A stretch of DNA of 64,000 nt, from positions 124,001 through 188,000 of the forward strand of contig OZ287702.1 in assembly GCA_965649825.1 (NCBI GenBank), read 5' to 3'. The notes below the pieces were generated by a model that saw only the letters and a program-made list of their open reading frames with translations, did no database searches and was not told the DNA's origin. This stretch comes from Penicillus capitatus. Taxonomy: Eukaryota > Chlorophyta. Positions 12,349 to 25,029 of the stretch are shown here, one piece after another. How positions within the stretch are numbered: position 1 is the first letter of the stretch; each line of letters starts with the position of its first letter. The translations under genes and the position numbers were made by a program.

Positions 12349-13350
12349 CTACTCAGCTGCGTCGCGAAAATGAATGGCCATGTGACGTTTAAGTTTAGAA
12401 TTGTCGAGGAAACGTTTGCCGCAGTTTTCGACGGGACAGACGAATTGCTTCTCGCCATGAATGTGCATGTGTTTGCGAAGTGACCCGACAGCAGAGAAAA
12501 CTTTTCCGCATCCTATGCCGCACACAAATGGGCGAGGACGTCAAAAAGAGTGAGAATCATGCCTGGATGCGGACAGTAGTACTCCATGAACCCACCTACC
12601 AAAATTTTGGTCCCATCCTTCCCTGTCATGCAGATGTCACATCAAACGGCGATCAGTTGAGTGCTTACGCACCGCGCTCGACGGTGACGGGGCGGTTTTT
12701 GCTGGCTTTGTTGCCTTCCGTCGGGACTCGGACCCATTTCTTCAAACGCAGTGGTGCCACGAACGAACTAACATGAAAAGCATGAGATATGGGTCTGTAG
12801 GTCTTGGGTCAGGCAGGACACACCGTTCGATGTCGACCCAATGCTGTTCCCATCTCCACGACTGAGTATCCTGTGCCGAGCGAAAGGCCTCGAGCATCTC
12901 GGAAGCACCGTCATCTTCCCCCTCCTCTGCCGGTTCGCCGCTGCTCGGCTCAGGAACGATGTCGGACGCGCGTTCGTCGTCATTTGTCGAAGCTTTCACC
13001 TCTTCTTCTACCCCCAATTCGGCATCGGATTTCGTCGTCCGGGGGCTTTCTTGAGCCGGATTTTCGGGGGCCAAGGCCATCGAACGGAGAACGATGTGAC
13101 CATACCCTTTTGCCGGATGTGACAGACGACTCTTGGCCAGGGACACAGCATTGGATAGATGTCGCGACGTGACCGATCGATGCGGCACGCGGGAGTAGAA
13201 TGGGAAAGGGTTGCGATGATGTCCTGATGCCTCTACTGCTGCATTTTCTCGCAGCATGGTATCTTCTTGCCTCCCTTTGTGCCATTCTGGGGACATTGCT
13301 GATCCCTCCGAGCGTCCTCCTGGCCAATAGGCTCTACTGGTGTTGTCCAT
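12349..13350 (-). CDS. C2H2 zinc-finger protein (probable transcription factor)
   Basis: The first exon starts at the ATG at 13350 and encodes a mainly disordered Ser/Pro/Glu-rich region with an acidic stretch (SSGEPAEEGEDDGASEML). Two short middle exons follow; one of their introns is about 12615-12670 (GTGCGTAAGC to CTGCATGACAG). The last exon has two adjacent C2H2 fingers: FVC..GCGKVFSAVGSLRKHMHIH and FVCPVENCGKRFLDNSKLKRHMAIH, with the usual HGEKQF linker. The stop is TAG at 12349-12351. Tandem C2H2 fingers with Gly/Glu linkers bind DNA in known families (TFIIIA, YY1); the specific target is unknown. The middle exon joins are approximate. Confidence 0.7.
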
Positions 13351-13553
13351 TTATTCCGCACATGTTGAAGAGCTGTGGACTGTTAATAAAATTGTCGAGA
13401 ATCTCGTTTAAAGCTTCGTACTGTATTAATGTACTGAAGAGAATCTTCGCGCTGTCTCTCTGGAGAAATCTCCCAGATTTCTAGATCGTCGGATTCCCCG
13501 TAACACCTCTCACATTGTGTCTCACTCTTAATTTCAACAAGCGTGGATGTGTG

Positions 13554-14115
13554 ATGGCAGAAGGCTGGGACGACGAGTCTGGCAGCACATTTGAAAAGAC
13601 ATCCAGCAATTGACGGAATATGCGGAACTCCTTGGCATGAGACCTATCGACAGAATCGCATTTTTTAATGGCGTTCTGGGACGAAGTCGGGCATCATCTC
13701 CACTCCTCTATCGGTCCTTTTTCCAACCATCCTTCGCCGTGGTGAATCGAAGCGATCAGATGGCACTTTCCGTGACACAAGTCTTTGGTCTACCACTTTA
13801 CTAGATGGATTCAGATTTCGTCTGCAGTTTGATGTGCGTAAATTTCAAGGAATTTGTTTCCAATACATCGGAGACAGTGACGGAGATCCTCGATTTTTTG
13901 TAGGAGCAGATCCAGAAGGACACGATATCGAGTCACTTCCACCTAACATGAAAATGAGACTGCCTCCTGCACATCGTTCTATGAGTGAACGGACGTCGCT
14001 TGTAGACAGAGTACAAGGGTCGTCGGATGCATCCTTCTGTCAAGGACCGTCGCAAGAGCTACTCTCGCAAAAGCAACGATCAAATGTATGGTTTCTTGGG
14101 GCGAGATTACCATAA
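13554..14115 (+). CDS. Possible small gene, function unknown
   Basis: Plus-strand frames at 13554-13800 (MAEGWDDESGSTFEKTSSN, then another frame reading LTEYAELLGMRPIDRIAFF) and 13834-14115 (RKFQGICFQYIGDSDGDPRF, ending SNVWFLGARLP) look coding-like and could be exons of one gene. EYAELLGM-like sequence also occurs before WW domains in CEP164-type proteins, but no WW domain follows, so I give no name. A minus-strand frame at 14231-14452 is an alternative I cannot exclude. Confidence 0.3.
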
Positions 14116-14568
14116 AGGTGAGCAGAGAGAGCAGAACAATTGCACATTCATTTGAAAGATCGAGTGTTTTTCTCCTTTCGTCGCCGGATTGCAGGTCTTT
14201 TCTGTCTAGCGATTCTCTGTAACGCAAAGTTTACAGGAAGAGTTCTTCGACGCACGTTTGACAGATTCGCCGCTCTTCGCACTTTGCCCTTGTCAAGAAC
14301 AACGTAAAGTCGGCTTGATTAACAGAGAGATCGTTATGAGTGCAAAAAATTCGATGTGGAGGACAGCGGATGACTTCCACCATCGCGCCAAGGACGACGT
14401 CAGCACTGTGACATATCATATACCGTAATCGGTGAATAAATGACTTCTTCATAGTAACAAGTGTGGTTTTCTTGCCGCGAATACTCGCGAGAACGACTTA
14501 AAAGCGCTCGTTCTTCGTCGTGAACATTCTTTACTGCACATTATTCACAGGCGTTTACCAGTGTTGCC

Positions 14569-16405
14569 ATGCATCTGTTTCGCCCTCTGGCGTTCGTTGC
14601 CTTCGCTTTGTCCTTGGTGAGTTTCTACACGTCAGTGTTGGCGGCAAAGCCCGTCGCAAACAATGCTATCGCTGTGGATTTCCCATACATTCAAAGGAAC
14701 AGCAGGCCGGCTGTTAGAGATCTGAAAAATGTTGACAGTTCATCATTTGTACGTCGCCATTTCCAGCGACGGAACCTTTCAAATCGATTCGGGAGAAGCC
14801 TTCACGCAGAGGAGGATGCCCCGACTTGCCGTTGGAACGACGTCGCTGAAACGTGTGTTGTCAGCTACAACGCCATCGCTGAACTTTTCTCGGCGTCTAA
14901 GAACGCACATGCTCAATTTACGGCCCAATTTGTGGTCAGTTTCTCGTCGACGTTCCGTTCGGGTACTCTCAACGGGAATGTCTATAGGAATGTATGTCGG
15001 CGGCTGATGAAAACGCGTGCGCCGACATGTCAAAGTGCCGCTGGGACAGGTGTCCTCGTGTGGACTCCTCCGTTTTTACTGAGGTGAATGTGTGTAGCGC
15101 GTCGTCGAGCTGCTTCTTTCTAGATTTCTACACAGGAAACGAGAAGTCTCCCTGCGCTGTCGCCGCAGAAGGATATGTCCAGTTTGCGTTGGAGGAACCA
15201 AGATGCGAATTGCACAAAACACAGCTTCCTTGCATCGCCGATCCGTTCTGCATTTGGTAACTAACTCTTATCTTCGCGATGCCCATCCGCATTGGGTACC
15301 TCTTCAGGGAAGACGAAGATCATGCGTGTTCGGGGACCTTTCTTCCTTTCTTCATTGGCGTTTCTTTAGAGTCTCTCCAAACAGCTGCTGACGAGGTATG
15401 ATATGTGATAGGATTCTTCGATTTATCGCGGTTCTCCTTACAGGTGCGAGAAGAACAGGATCTTGAAAAAGCATTTACTTCGAGTTTTGATGTGGGCGCC
15501 GCTGAACCTGACTGGAGCGCTATTCTCGATTGGAAACCACCAAAGATGGTTTGCCCCGAATGGTCTGATCCGATGGTTCGTCTTCGTTGAATAATGATCG
15601 TGCGAAACATATCGTTTCTCTGTTGGCAGGTGTGTGATTTTGCGAGCGATTTATCAAGGACCGCTCCACAGTCTTTCTACTGCGACTTCAGATACCAAGG
15701 CGCTTCGCTGGAGAAATGCTCCTCAGATCCACTGTGTGATATCGATGAAGCATCCAAAAGATGTCATGCTTCATACGAAACAGAGATTTCCAATTGGTAC
15801 GATGCCGTTAAAGTACGTCACACTGTCTTCTGGCCGTCTTGAACACGTCTGTCCTTTAGAACATCTTCTCTTCATACGTAGAGCCTGAAGCGGACAAAAA
15901 GATTCTGATTCAGAGTTTTGAATGCATGTCTCATGAAGAAAGAACTGCGTGCAAAGGTAAAGCAGTTCAGTGTTCCATCCAATGTACATGCTTAACATCT
16001 CTGTACAGATCCGTGCATTTGGAAAGTATATGCAGAAGACGAAAATCCATATGAAGGATGCGAAGTCTCTGAAATGTGGACCGACAGAGCGATCGCGGAT
16101 GCTGGCGACGAATCCGATGTTCTCTGCAACTATGCTGCTACTTTAGCGTCTGCTGCTTGCACAGATATCACCGACTCAGATGTCTGCATTGCCAACTCGA
16201 AGTGCACAACAAACCATTTCGGAGGTGAATTGTTTTGTCCACGCACATTTGGTTCAATGGCTGTTCTGCAGAGTGTGTCATGTCTCTGGACTATCAGGTA
16301 AGAAGAGTCATCGAGGAAGACCGCAAGTTGGAAAAGGCCTACAACAGATTGGCCAAGAAATGCGATTTTCACTCGACCGAAGAAGCCTGTTTCTTGGCTT
16401 CCTAG
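14569..16405 (+). CDS. Secreted cysteine-rich protein B, paralogue of the gene at 90-1937
   Basis: The ATG at 14569 opens a signal peptide (MHLFRPLAFVAFALSLVSFY). Conserved blocks match the first gene in order: CRWNDVAETCVVSYNAIAEL, ACADMSKCRWD, FLDFYTGNEKSPC, CELHKTQLPCIADPFC, DFASDLSRTAPQSFYC, CNYAATLASAACTDITD and the ending CDFHSTEEACFLAS, with a TAG at 16403-16405. Introns of about 50 bp interrupt it at the same places (for example GTCAGTTTCT...TCTATAG before ECMSAADENAC). Several introns hold in-frame stops, which confirms splicing. No known domain. Two diverged copies within 15 kb suggest an expanded lineage-specific secreted family. Role unknown. Confidence 0.78.
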
Positions 16406-16933
16406 ACTTCCTTAACATACGTGTCTGCATTCCACGACGAATGTTTATCCTATTCAATTCGTACATTTCCTGAAGAAAAGACTGTCTGTTGACAAGACAG
16501 CAGTTGATTGATCAATTGGTTTCTATAAGGCGGTTAGCACCTAGGCATTTCCCATGGTTTGATCATGTACATGCGACATTGGATCAATGTAAAGGGTATA
16601 TGCTTGTTACAAAATGTGTGTCCCATCACCCTCTCCCCACTCTACAAAAACGAGCGACCTGAATTCGGTTGCATTCATTGCACAATGCTCTATAGTGCCA
16701 TCGAACTTTCCCCTTTGATCCATTCTCCAATCTCAACAGTGTGATACTTGTGTTTCCGTGTGTCTTCGATCCTCTCATCGCCATGCCTTGTAGCCTGGAG
16801 GTTGGGATTCGACACTCAACTTGACGATATCTTCACTGAATGACTGACAGGTTGGGTCACGTCCGTCAATGCTTCTCTTGATTCCAATGTAAGCGTTATC
16901 GCACGTTACGTGATTTCGACCAAAGCGCGGAAG
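16406..16933. other. Intergenic, no gene seen
   Basis: Spacer between cysteine-rich gene B and ferritin; it should hold the ferritin promoter. No coding signal or RNA gene recognised. Confidence 0.4.
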
Positions 16934-17935
16934 ATGTTCCAGACGAGTTTGCCAACCCATCGCCCAACCATCACCGCACGCGTTGCGTCGACGCACCGAC
17001 CGAGACAACGTGTCAGGTCTCATCGTCAAAGCAGCGCTTCCCTTGCACGGCACTCTTTGTTCTAGGTCGTTAAAAAGCCGCTCCGTTAAACGCATTCAAC
17101 ACGTTAGGGCCGCCCCGGAACAGGTCACGGGCGTCGTCTTCGAGCCCTTCAGCGAAGTAAGCTCTTAGTCGGCGCTCTTTATGCCGACACTAGGGTCTTT
17201 AGGTTCAAATTGAGCTGGCCACGGTGGACAAAACAGACAACGTTTTCCATTCCTTTGCCCGTAGTGATTTCTCGTCCGAGTGCGAGGCGGCTCTCAATGA
17301 GCAGATAAAGTAAGGATCCCTCAGATGATCACAAAGATGGATGAATGACCGCATCCATTGTCAGCGTGGAATACAACATTTCCTATGTCTATCACGCACT
17401 CTATGCCTACTTTGATCGGGATAACGTGGCATTGCCTGGACTCGCTGAGTTCTTCGAGCATCAGAGTGTCGACGAACGCGAACACGCCGAGAAATTGATG
17501 GAATATCAGAACAAGCGTGGAGGCCGCGTGAAGCTCATGGGCATCTCATCTCCCCGTTCTGAATTCTATCACAAAGAAAAAGTGAGCTGAAAGTGTGACA
17601 GAGACGGATATCGTATGAGCGAGTTCACTAGGGTGACGCCCTGTACGCAATGGAGCTTTCGCTTTCTCTGGAGAAACTGAATTTTCAGAAGCTCCGGGAC
17701 TTGTGGAGCGTGGCGGATAAACACAACGATCCTGCGCTGTGCGATTTCATTGGTAGGCATATGCGTGTCTCCTCTGTTCACCCACCTCCCGTGTGATCTT
17801 TGCGTAGAAGGGGAATTGCTGACGGAACAGGTCGATGATGTCAAGAAAGTCTCAGAGTACGTCTCCCAGTTGAGACGCGTCGGAACGGGTCATGGTGTTT
17901 TCCACTTCGATCGCGTTTTCCAGAACGGAAAATGA
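16934..17935 (+). CDS. Plastid-targeted plant-type ferritin
   Basis: Iron-storage ferritin with ferroxidase activity, storing Fe(III) inside a 24-mer shell. The ATG at 16934 begins a Ser/Thr/Arg-rich leader ([20 protein letters not shown]) typical of a plastid transit peptide. The mature part starts with the plant-type extension VVFEPFSE. Core motifs are [69 protein letters not shown] and [20 protein letters not shown]. The ferroxidase residues (Glu of NEQ, Tyr of EYNISY, Glu and His of EREHAE, Glu of SLEKL, Gln of TEQVDD) are present. Five short introns; intron 1 is 17016-17065. The stop is at 17933-17935. Plastid location is inferred from the leader. Confidence 0.93.
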
Positions 17936-18175
17936 AGAAGAAATGCATCCCGTTTCATTTCTTATTTTACTATTCGCCTGCCCCTTATTCCACGTACTAG
18001 CACATCTTACTAATCCGTAGATGACCCCCTTCTGACTTACCTCCTCAACATGCATGCCGCTAGAACGAAGAGGATAAATGATCAGATGTCACATCATTTG
18101 AGAGTTTCAGAGACGGTGAGATGACAGACAAACAATCAACATCTGTTCTCTGCATGCAAATTACTCCTTAAGGCT

Positions 18176-18670
18176 TTACGCTTCGGCCGATGCGCCTTCG
18201 GTCGATTTTTGCAGGGCTCGCATGCCCACTTTGCTCAAACGGAACTCCTCTGCGCAACAGACCCACCATCGTTGATCAACCGAATGAGATGTGGGATCAT
18301 CGTTTTGACCTTCTCTGAATCCATTGCGCGCACGAATGAACACTTTGCGCATGTGTCGCATGCGACCGGTTCCTTGTGTTCTTCTTCTTCGTGCCTTCTG
18401 ACTCCAATTATCTACACAACGTTCTTGTCATTCAGCAGTTCTTTCCTGAGCGGCATCCCTCTGACAATGGCGCATGCGGGGGGATGGGAATCCACAGGAA
18501 GCGCAACGCCGTTTCTGCTTGTGAAAGGAGCGTCGTCCACAACGCGGGCATATCATATGCGTCTTGGTCTTGCGTTTGCCTACAACGTTCGTGCGTTTGT
18601 TCGATCGGGTGTGTGTGCGATCTGTGGGTGTCTTACCAAAACTGCCAGTTCCTTTTCCTGCTTTGCCCAT
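18176..18670 (-). CDS. RPL37: 60S ribosomal protein L37 (eL37)
   Basis: Zinc-ribbon protein of the large ribosomal subunit. The ATG at 18670 gives [12 protein letters not shown], then an intron (GTAAGACACC...GTTGTAG), then [20 protein letters not shown] and [16 protein letters not shown]. The two CxxC pairs form the zinc site. The third exon reads [21 protein letters not shown] last intron leads to an exon [20 protein letters not shown] ending at 18176-18178. Most eL37 proteins stop just after FKSGFREG, so about 20 residues at the end are an unusual extension, or the last exon is misjoined. Convergent with ferritin, divergent from SRPK. Confidence 0.92.
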
Positions 18671-19016
18671 GTTGTAGAAGGACGAACGCTGCGCCGCCGA
18701 AAGATCAGAATTGATGGAGCGATGATGCTCACGGATAATTTATCTGTTCGTCCCATTTTGTCGTTGTCGTTTTTTCTACACATCTCTTTGGCGTCTTCAT
18801 CGAACGAACACACGCAGCTCACCGAGACGCCGCGAACTTGAATAATGCAATCCACCGGTGACGACAACCCGTCTGTCGCACTACGAAACCTCGTCCTCAC
18901 GAGACCGCTTCACATAGGGCGTCCCTATCGACCGAAAGGAACGAAGCGACCGCACCACAAATACGCGAAACGTATTCCATCACCCATGTCTTGCAAACGG
19001 TTACCCTTCGCCGAAC

Positions 19017-21003
<1,987 letters not shown>

Positions 21004-21813
21004 GACGCGTGCTTTGCGTGAACAAAGACATCTGCTAGACATTGCTGCCCTTGAAATAGACGTTTTGGTTGGTTGGTTGGTGGTTGGGTCACACACATAC
21101 TTTGAATGTAATGTATGGATAATGACTGTCGGCTGAGATTGGTGTGTGTATGTAGTCATCTTGAATCCTGGACGTGTGTGGATGAGGATTGTGTCACACG
21201 TATGACAGCATCGACCCTCGAAGGTATCGCAGAAATGCATCAGGTTTTCCAAAAGCTGTCAATCTCAAATGATACTTCTCTCCGCACCCCAACTGCACAC
21301 GGTCCTCATTCCACCATGGAGCTCAATTCAGCTGATTTGAAGCCTTACAATGTCCACGACAGCGTTGGTAGTGTACCAGATGCATAATGACCAACCGCCG
21401 CCGCCGCCGCCACTGTCTGATGACGGATGGACGGATGGACGTCTTCGCTCTTAATAAAGGATTGGATTGATATTTTTCACTGGATCTGCGTAGCATCAGC
21501 ACCTATCATGGATGGCACGAATTGCTATGGCCAGCCATCTTCTGAGTTTAGTGAATCGTAGGGTAGAGAATGTATCTTCCTATTTTTTGTCCGTCTGCGC
21601 ACCCACCCCATCCCTCCAAATTTATTGTTTGACACATCGTCTATTGCTCGTTCAATCGACCACCGTCTTATCCATGTGCCACCTTTTCTTAATCGGTCCA
21701 TGCAAAGTTGAAAGCTGCGAGACAGTTGTGGGTTTATGCTCAATGACTAGTTTCATTATCCTTTCTTAGACGAAAACTCTGTTCTTTTGTGCAGATTTCA
21801 TTCTTAGCACCAG
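21004..21813. other. Convergent intergenic region with CCG run and polyA signal
   Basis: Lies between the SRPK stop and the oxidoreductase stop. It contains a short CCG run (about 21392-21410) and an AATAAA at 21452-21457 suited to ending the plus-strand SRPK transcript. Frames such as 21115-21387 have no family match and are not called. Confidence 0.5.
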
Positions 21814-24126
21814 TCATTTCCGTCTCCACCCAAGCAGACCTCTGAACACCGATTTGACAAATAACGTCAAACGTGTTTTGTTGTACAGATCTCCGCATTG
21901 TCTAACGGCCTCTGCTTGTGTGGGATATGGATGAATCACATAAGCTAGAGCTCCCAGTCCTACATTTCCCTGCATGGCCACAGAGACTTCGGAAATCATG
22001 TTGCCAGCATCAGATGCCACAATGGTTGACCCTAAGATCTTATCCGATCCCTCCGCCACCAGGATTTTTACGAAACCTCTCTCTTCTCCATCGCAAATGG
22101 CACGGTCCACATCTGAGAGGTGGCGCACGAATTTCTTGTACTGGATCTTTTTTTCCTCCAGATCATGTTCGTAGAGTCCAACATGGGCGATCTCAGGTTC
22201 TGTGTAAGTGGCCCACGGTATCAGTAGGCCAGAAAACTTTCCTGACCCGAAAAACAACGCGTTTCGAATAACGAGACGCGCCATGAAATCTGCAACGTGT
22301 GTGAATTTGTATTGGGAGCAGCAGTCTCCAACTGCGTAGACGTTCTTGTTTGTTGTCTGGAGAAAATCTGAAACTTTGATGCCTCTTTTGTCATAGTCTA
22401 TACCGGCTGCTTCCAACCCCATGTTCTCTACATTCGGACTTCTTCCAGTCGCAATCAACAGCTCATCCACTTCGATGATGACTTCTGTGCTGTCTTGTTG
22501 TTTTGTGTAAATTTTAATGGTACCTTCTTCACTCTGTTCAATGCGTTGATAGATGGAATTCAGATAGAATTGCACTCCATCTGCTTCCAGCTGTTCGCGT
22601 ACGATGGCCACGGCATCGGCATCTTCTTTCTCTAGAATCTTCCCCGAGCGACCCAACACCGACACAGCAGAACCAAACCGGGCCATACACTGCGCCAATT
22701 CGATGCCTGTCATCGACACAGAAATGATCCCGCCTGTGACGAGGACCTAAGAAAGACAGACCGACGACGCCCGGTCCAATGACACCAAAGCGTTTGGGAA
22801 GCTCGGTCAGATTGAAGATGGAGGCATTGGTCAGGTAGCGCACATCTTTGAGACCCTCGATGGCCGGGAGACTCGGAGAACTGCCCGTTGCCACAACAGC
22901 GGCAGCAAATTTGAGTGTCTGGCCATTCACCTGAATCGTGTCCTTTCCGGTGAATACAGCACGACCCTGGCATCAAAGCACCGCTCATGGAGTGCCTGTA
23001 TTCATTGGCCGTGCCTGATACACATCGATGCCCAGTTCCTGAGAGAAACGTTGAGCAGAATCCATGGGACTGATCTGCGCTCGAATACGACGCATTCTTT
23101 CCATGACCTTGCCAAAGTCGACGGACACGCCTTCCACATTTACACCGAACTCTGCTGCCCGGTGGACCTGTCACATCGGATAATACTTTAGAATTCCGCC
23201 TGTCATGTCACTGAGTCTTGCCTCGTGGGCGGCTTTGGCACATCGTATGAGGGCTTTGGAGGGAACGCATCCCACAGTGAGACAATCGCCTCCCATCAAA
23301 TGCTCTTCAATGATGGCCACTCTTCCACCCACTCCTGCCGAACCGGCTGCCCTACAGGCATTTGTCACAGATCGACCCACTCCATTCCCATCCATCTTAC
23401 GTCACCAACCCTCCGGCTCCAGCACCGATGGCGACCATATTGTATCTGAACCAGCCAGATCTCATAAAAACGAACATTCATAGATGATGTGACGTGTCTA
23501 ATACTTTGTGTCCCCCGGATCTGGATCTTGCCAGTTTTGAGGTTTGCAGTTGTCCAACAGTTTGACGTTGTACTCATCGAGTGGCGCCAGAGGAGGATGC
23601 GTCACTTCACCCGAAACTTGCGTCAAATCACTGATCGGGATGGACGGTTGGAAACTCTCCGTCGCCATAACAGACGTCGCCGGACGTAACAGAGCATCTC
23701 CCCAACTAAGTGCGCCGCCGCCGGGCTTCTCGCTCTGCCTATACCGCACTCTTTGTCGCACATTTGGTCTCGTTGGGAAGCGCGAAATGCGCCACAAGGT
23801 CCTTCGCATGGCGCGTGCGTCGGCGCGATCAATGATGTGACGTACCCGCCATGAAAAGCCTCGTCCTCTGCGAATCGGTAAAAGAGCTCTTCGTTTTTGA
23901 AGGCATGTTCCTTGGTGACGTGATGGAAGACGCCAAGCTGCAGCAAACCTTCTCCCAGCGCCACCGCATCTGCAACCGTCTCTGCGTGCGATTTCTCAAG
24001 AAAATGCTTCACGGCATCGGTGCCGACGAAACACTGTGGATAAGTTCTTAAACGATAAGTGCGGTCTTTGACTTCGACATGGCGTCGCAAGTCCTCGGCG
24101 ATGAAACGCAAACACTCATCATCCAT
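21814..24126 (-). CDS. DEP domain fused to MerA-like FAD/NAD(P) disulfide oxidoreductase
   Basis: Read as one gene from the ATG at 24126 (MDDECLRFIAEDLRRHVEVK). The first exon is a DEP domain: RTYPQCFVGTDAVKHFLEKS, then ALGEGLLQLGVFHHVTKEHA. A 44-bp GT-AG intron (GTACGTCACATC to CATGCGAAG) joins in frame to TLWRISRFPTRPNVRQ and on to LDEYNVKLLDNCKPQNW. The class I pyridine-nucleotide disulfide oxidoreductase follows: YNMVAIGAGAGGLVT, the redox pair in GGDCLTVGCVPSKAL, GVIGPGVVGL-type NAD site, YAVGDC, and HPYPTQAEAVRQCGDLYNK. This resembles the mercuric-reductase-like branch rather than dihydrolipoamide dehydrogenase; the substrate is unknown. Alternatively the reductase starts at the ATG at 23809 with an Arg-rich organelle leader and the DEP frame is a separate gene. 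One intron appears to be GC-AG. Confidence 0.75.
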
Positions 24127-24207
24127 GATGGAGAATCGATCGATCGTTCGCCAATGGTTTCATCAATCGATTCGCAGTTCGACGTCGCATCGTGATTGAT
24201 CGTTGAG
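24127..24207. promoter_or_regulatory. 81-bp bidirectional promoter candidate (DEP-oxidoreductase / FKBP)
   Basis: Only 81 bp separate the minus-strand ATG at 24126 from the plus-strand ATG at 24208. Both genes must start transcription in or very near this gap, or inside each other's 5' ends. No TATA box is visible. It contains repeated ATCGAT/TCGATC patches. Confidence 0.45.
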
Positions 24208-24960
24208 ATGGCGACGTGTCGAACGATCGGTGTCCGTCCACTAGCGAAATCGTCTCGTCTGTGCGCGACGGCCATCGATCGACGACGAATCATCTGGAGC
24301 GTCGTACTGATCACGCCAACATGGAGAAACCGCAACGCTCGTGCAGTGGAGAAAACGGATGTGGCACTCGACGTCCGGGTGGCAAACGACGACTTACCAC
24401 GGTGCATGTCAAATCACGATCTCACTCCTTCCTCACTCTATTCATTAGGTTCCTCAAGACGGAAAGCGGAGTTCGGATTCAGGACCTCGAGAAAGGAAAA
24501 GGGAGAGCAGCTGTCCCAGGCGATCGCGTCCAACTTGACTACGTCCTGCGTCGATCGAACGGATACTTTGTCTATTCGTCAGTTACCCTCCTTCTCCTGT
24601 CACATCATCTTTTCCGGAACGGTTTCCATGCAGGACAGTCGAGGGAGTCAGTTTTCAGCCGAGAGATGTTCCCATCGGTCCGATTGATGTCGAGATTGGT
24701 TCGCCATCGCTTCTTCCTGGTCTCAGTGATGCTCTGGTGGGCATGAAGGTAAAGGACGACCACAATCTCTAAGAACGCGCTGTCTGAATCTTCAGCAGGT
24801 AGGTGGTCGAAGGAGAGCACTGATTCCACCTGAACGTGGCTACCAACTGGATCCATCCCTCGAACCTCAGCCGCCGAGCTTTGCCGGAAAACGTCAAATC
24901 GTCAATCACGTTCAAGAGCCATTTCTTTTCGAAATTGAGCTCATTAGGATTCGTTCTTGA
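24208..24960 (+). CDS. FKBP-type peptidyl-prolyl isomerase, probably thylakoid lumen
   Basis: Prolyl cis-trans isomerase of the FKBP fold. The ATG at 24208 gives MATCRTIGVRPLAKSSRLCA and then DRRRIIWSVVLITP, a twin-arginine plus hydrophobic stretch suggesting bipartite targeting through the Tat route. The fold follows: SGVRIQDLEKGKGRAAVPGD, VQLDYVLRRSNGYFVYS, SLLPGLSDALVGMK, GGRRRALIPPERGYQLD and a final strand FLFEIELIRIRS with the stop at 24958-24960. Three short introns (GTGCATGTCAAA...TTCATTAG, GTCAGTTACC...CCATGCAG, GTAAAGGACG...TCTTCAG). The arrangement resembles plant lumenal FKBPs. Lumen location is inferred. It is convergent with ARL1, 69 bp between stops. Confidence 0.87.
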
Positions 24961-25029
24961 GAGAGACAGTGCGGAGGATTACAGATTCGACACGAGTCGG
25001 TGGGTCAGTGGAAGATCGAGTGGCACTCT

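Noticed and set aside
18209-18841. 210-codon plus-strand frame with hydrophobic stretches
   Set aside because: Antisense to eL37 exons, whose zinc-ribbon and splice sites are clear.
23809-24126. DEP frame and reductase as two independent genes
   Set aside because: Kept only as an alternative: a normal-sized GT-AG intron joins the frames exactly, and a separate DEP gene would end in an unlikely Arg-rich overlap with the reductase.
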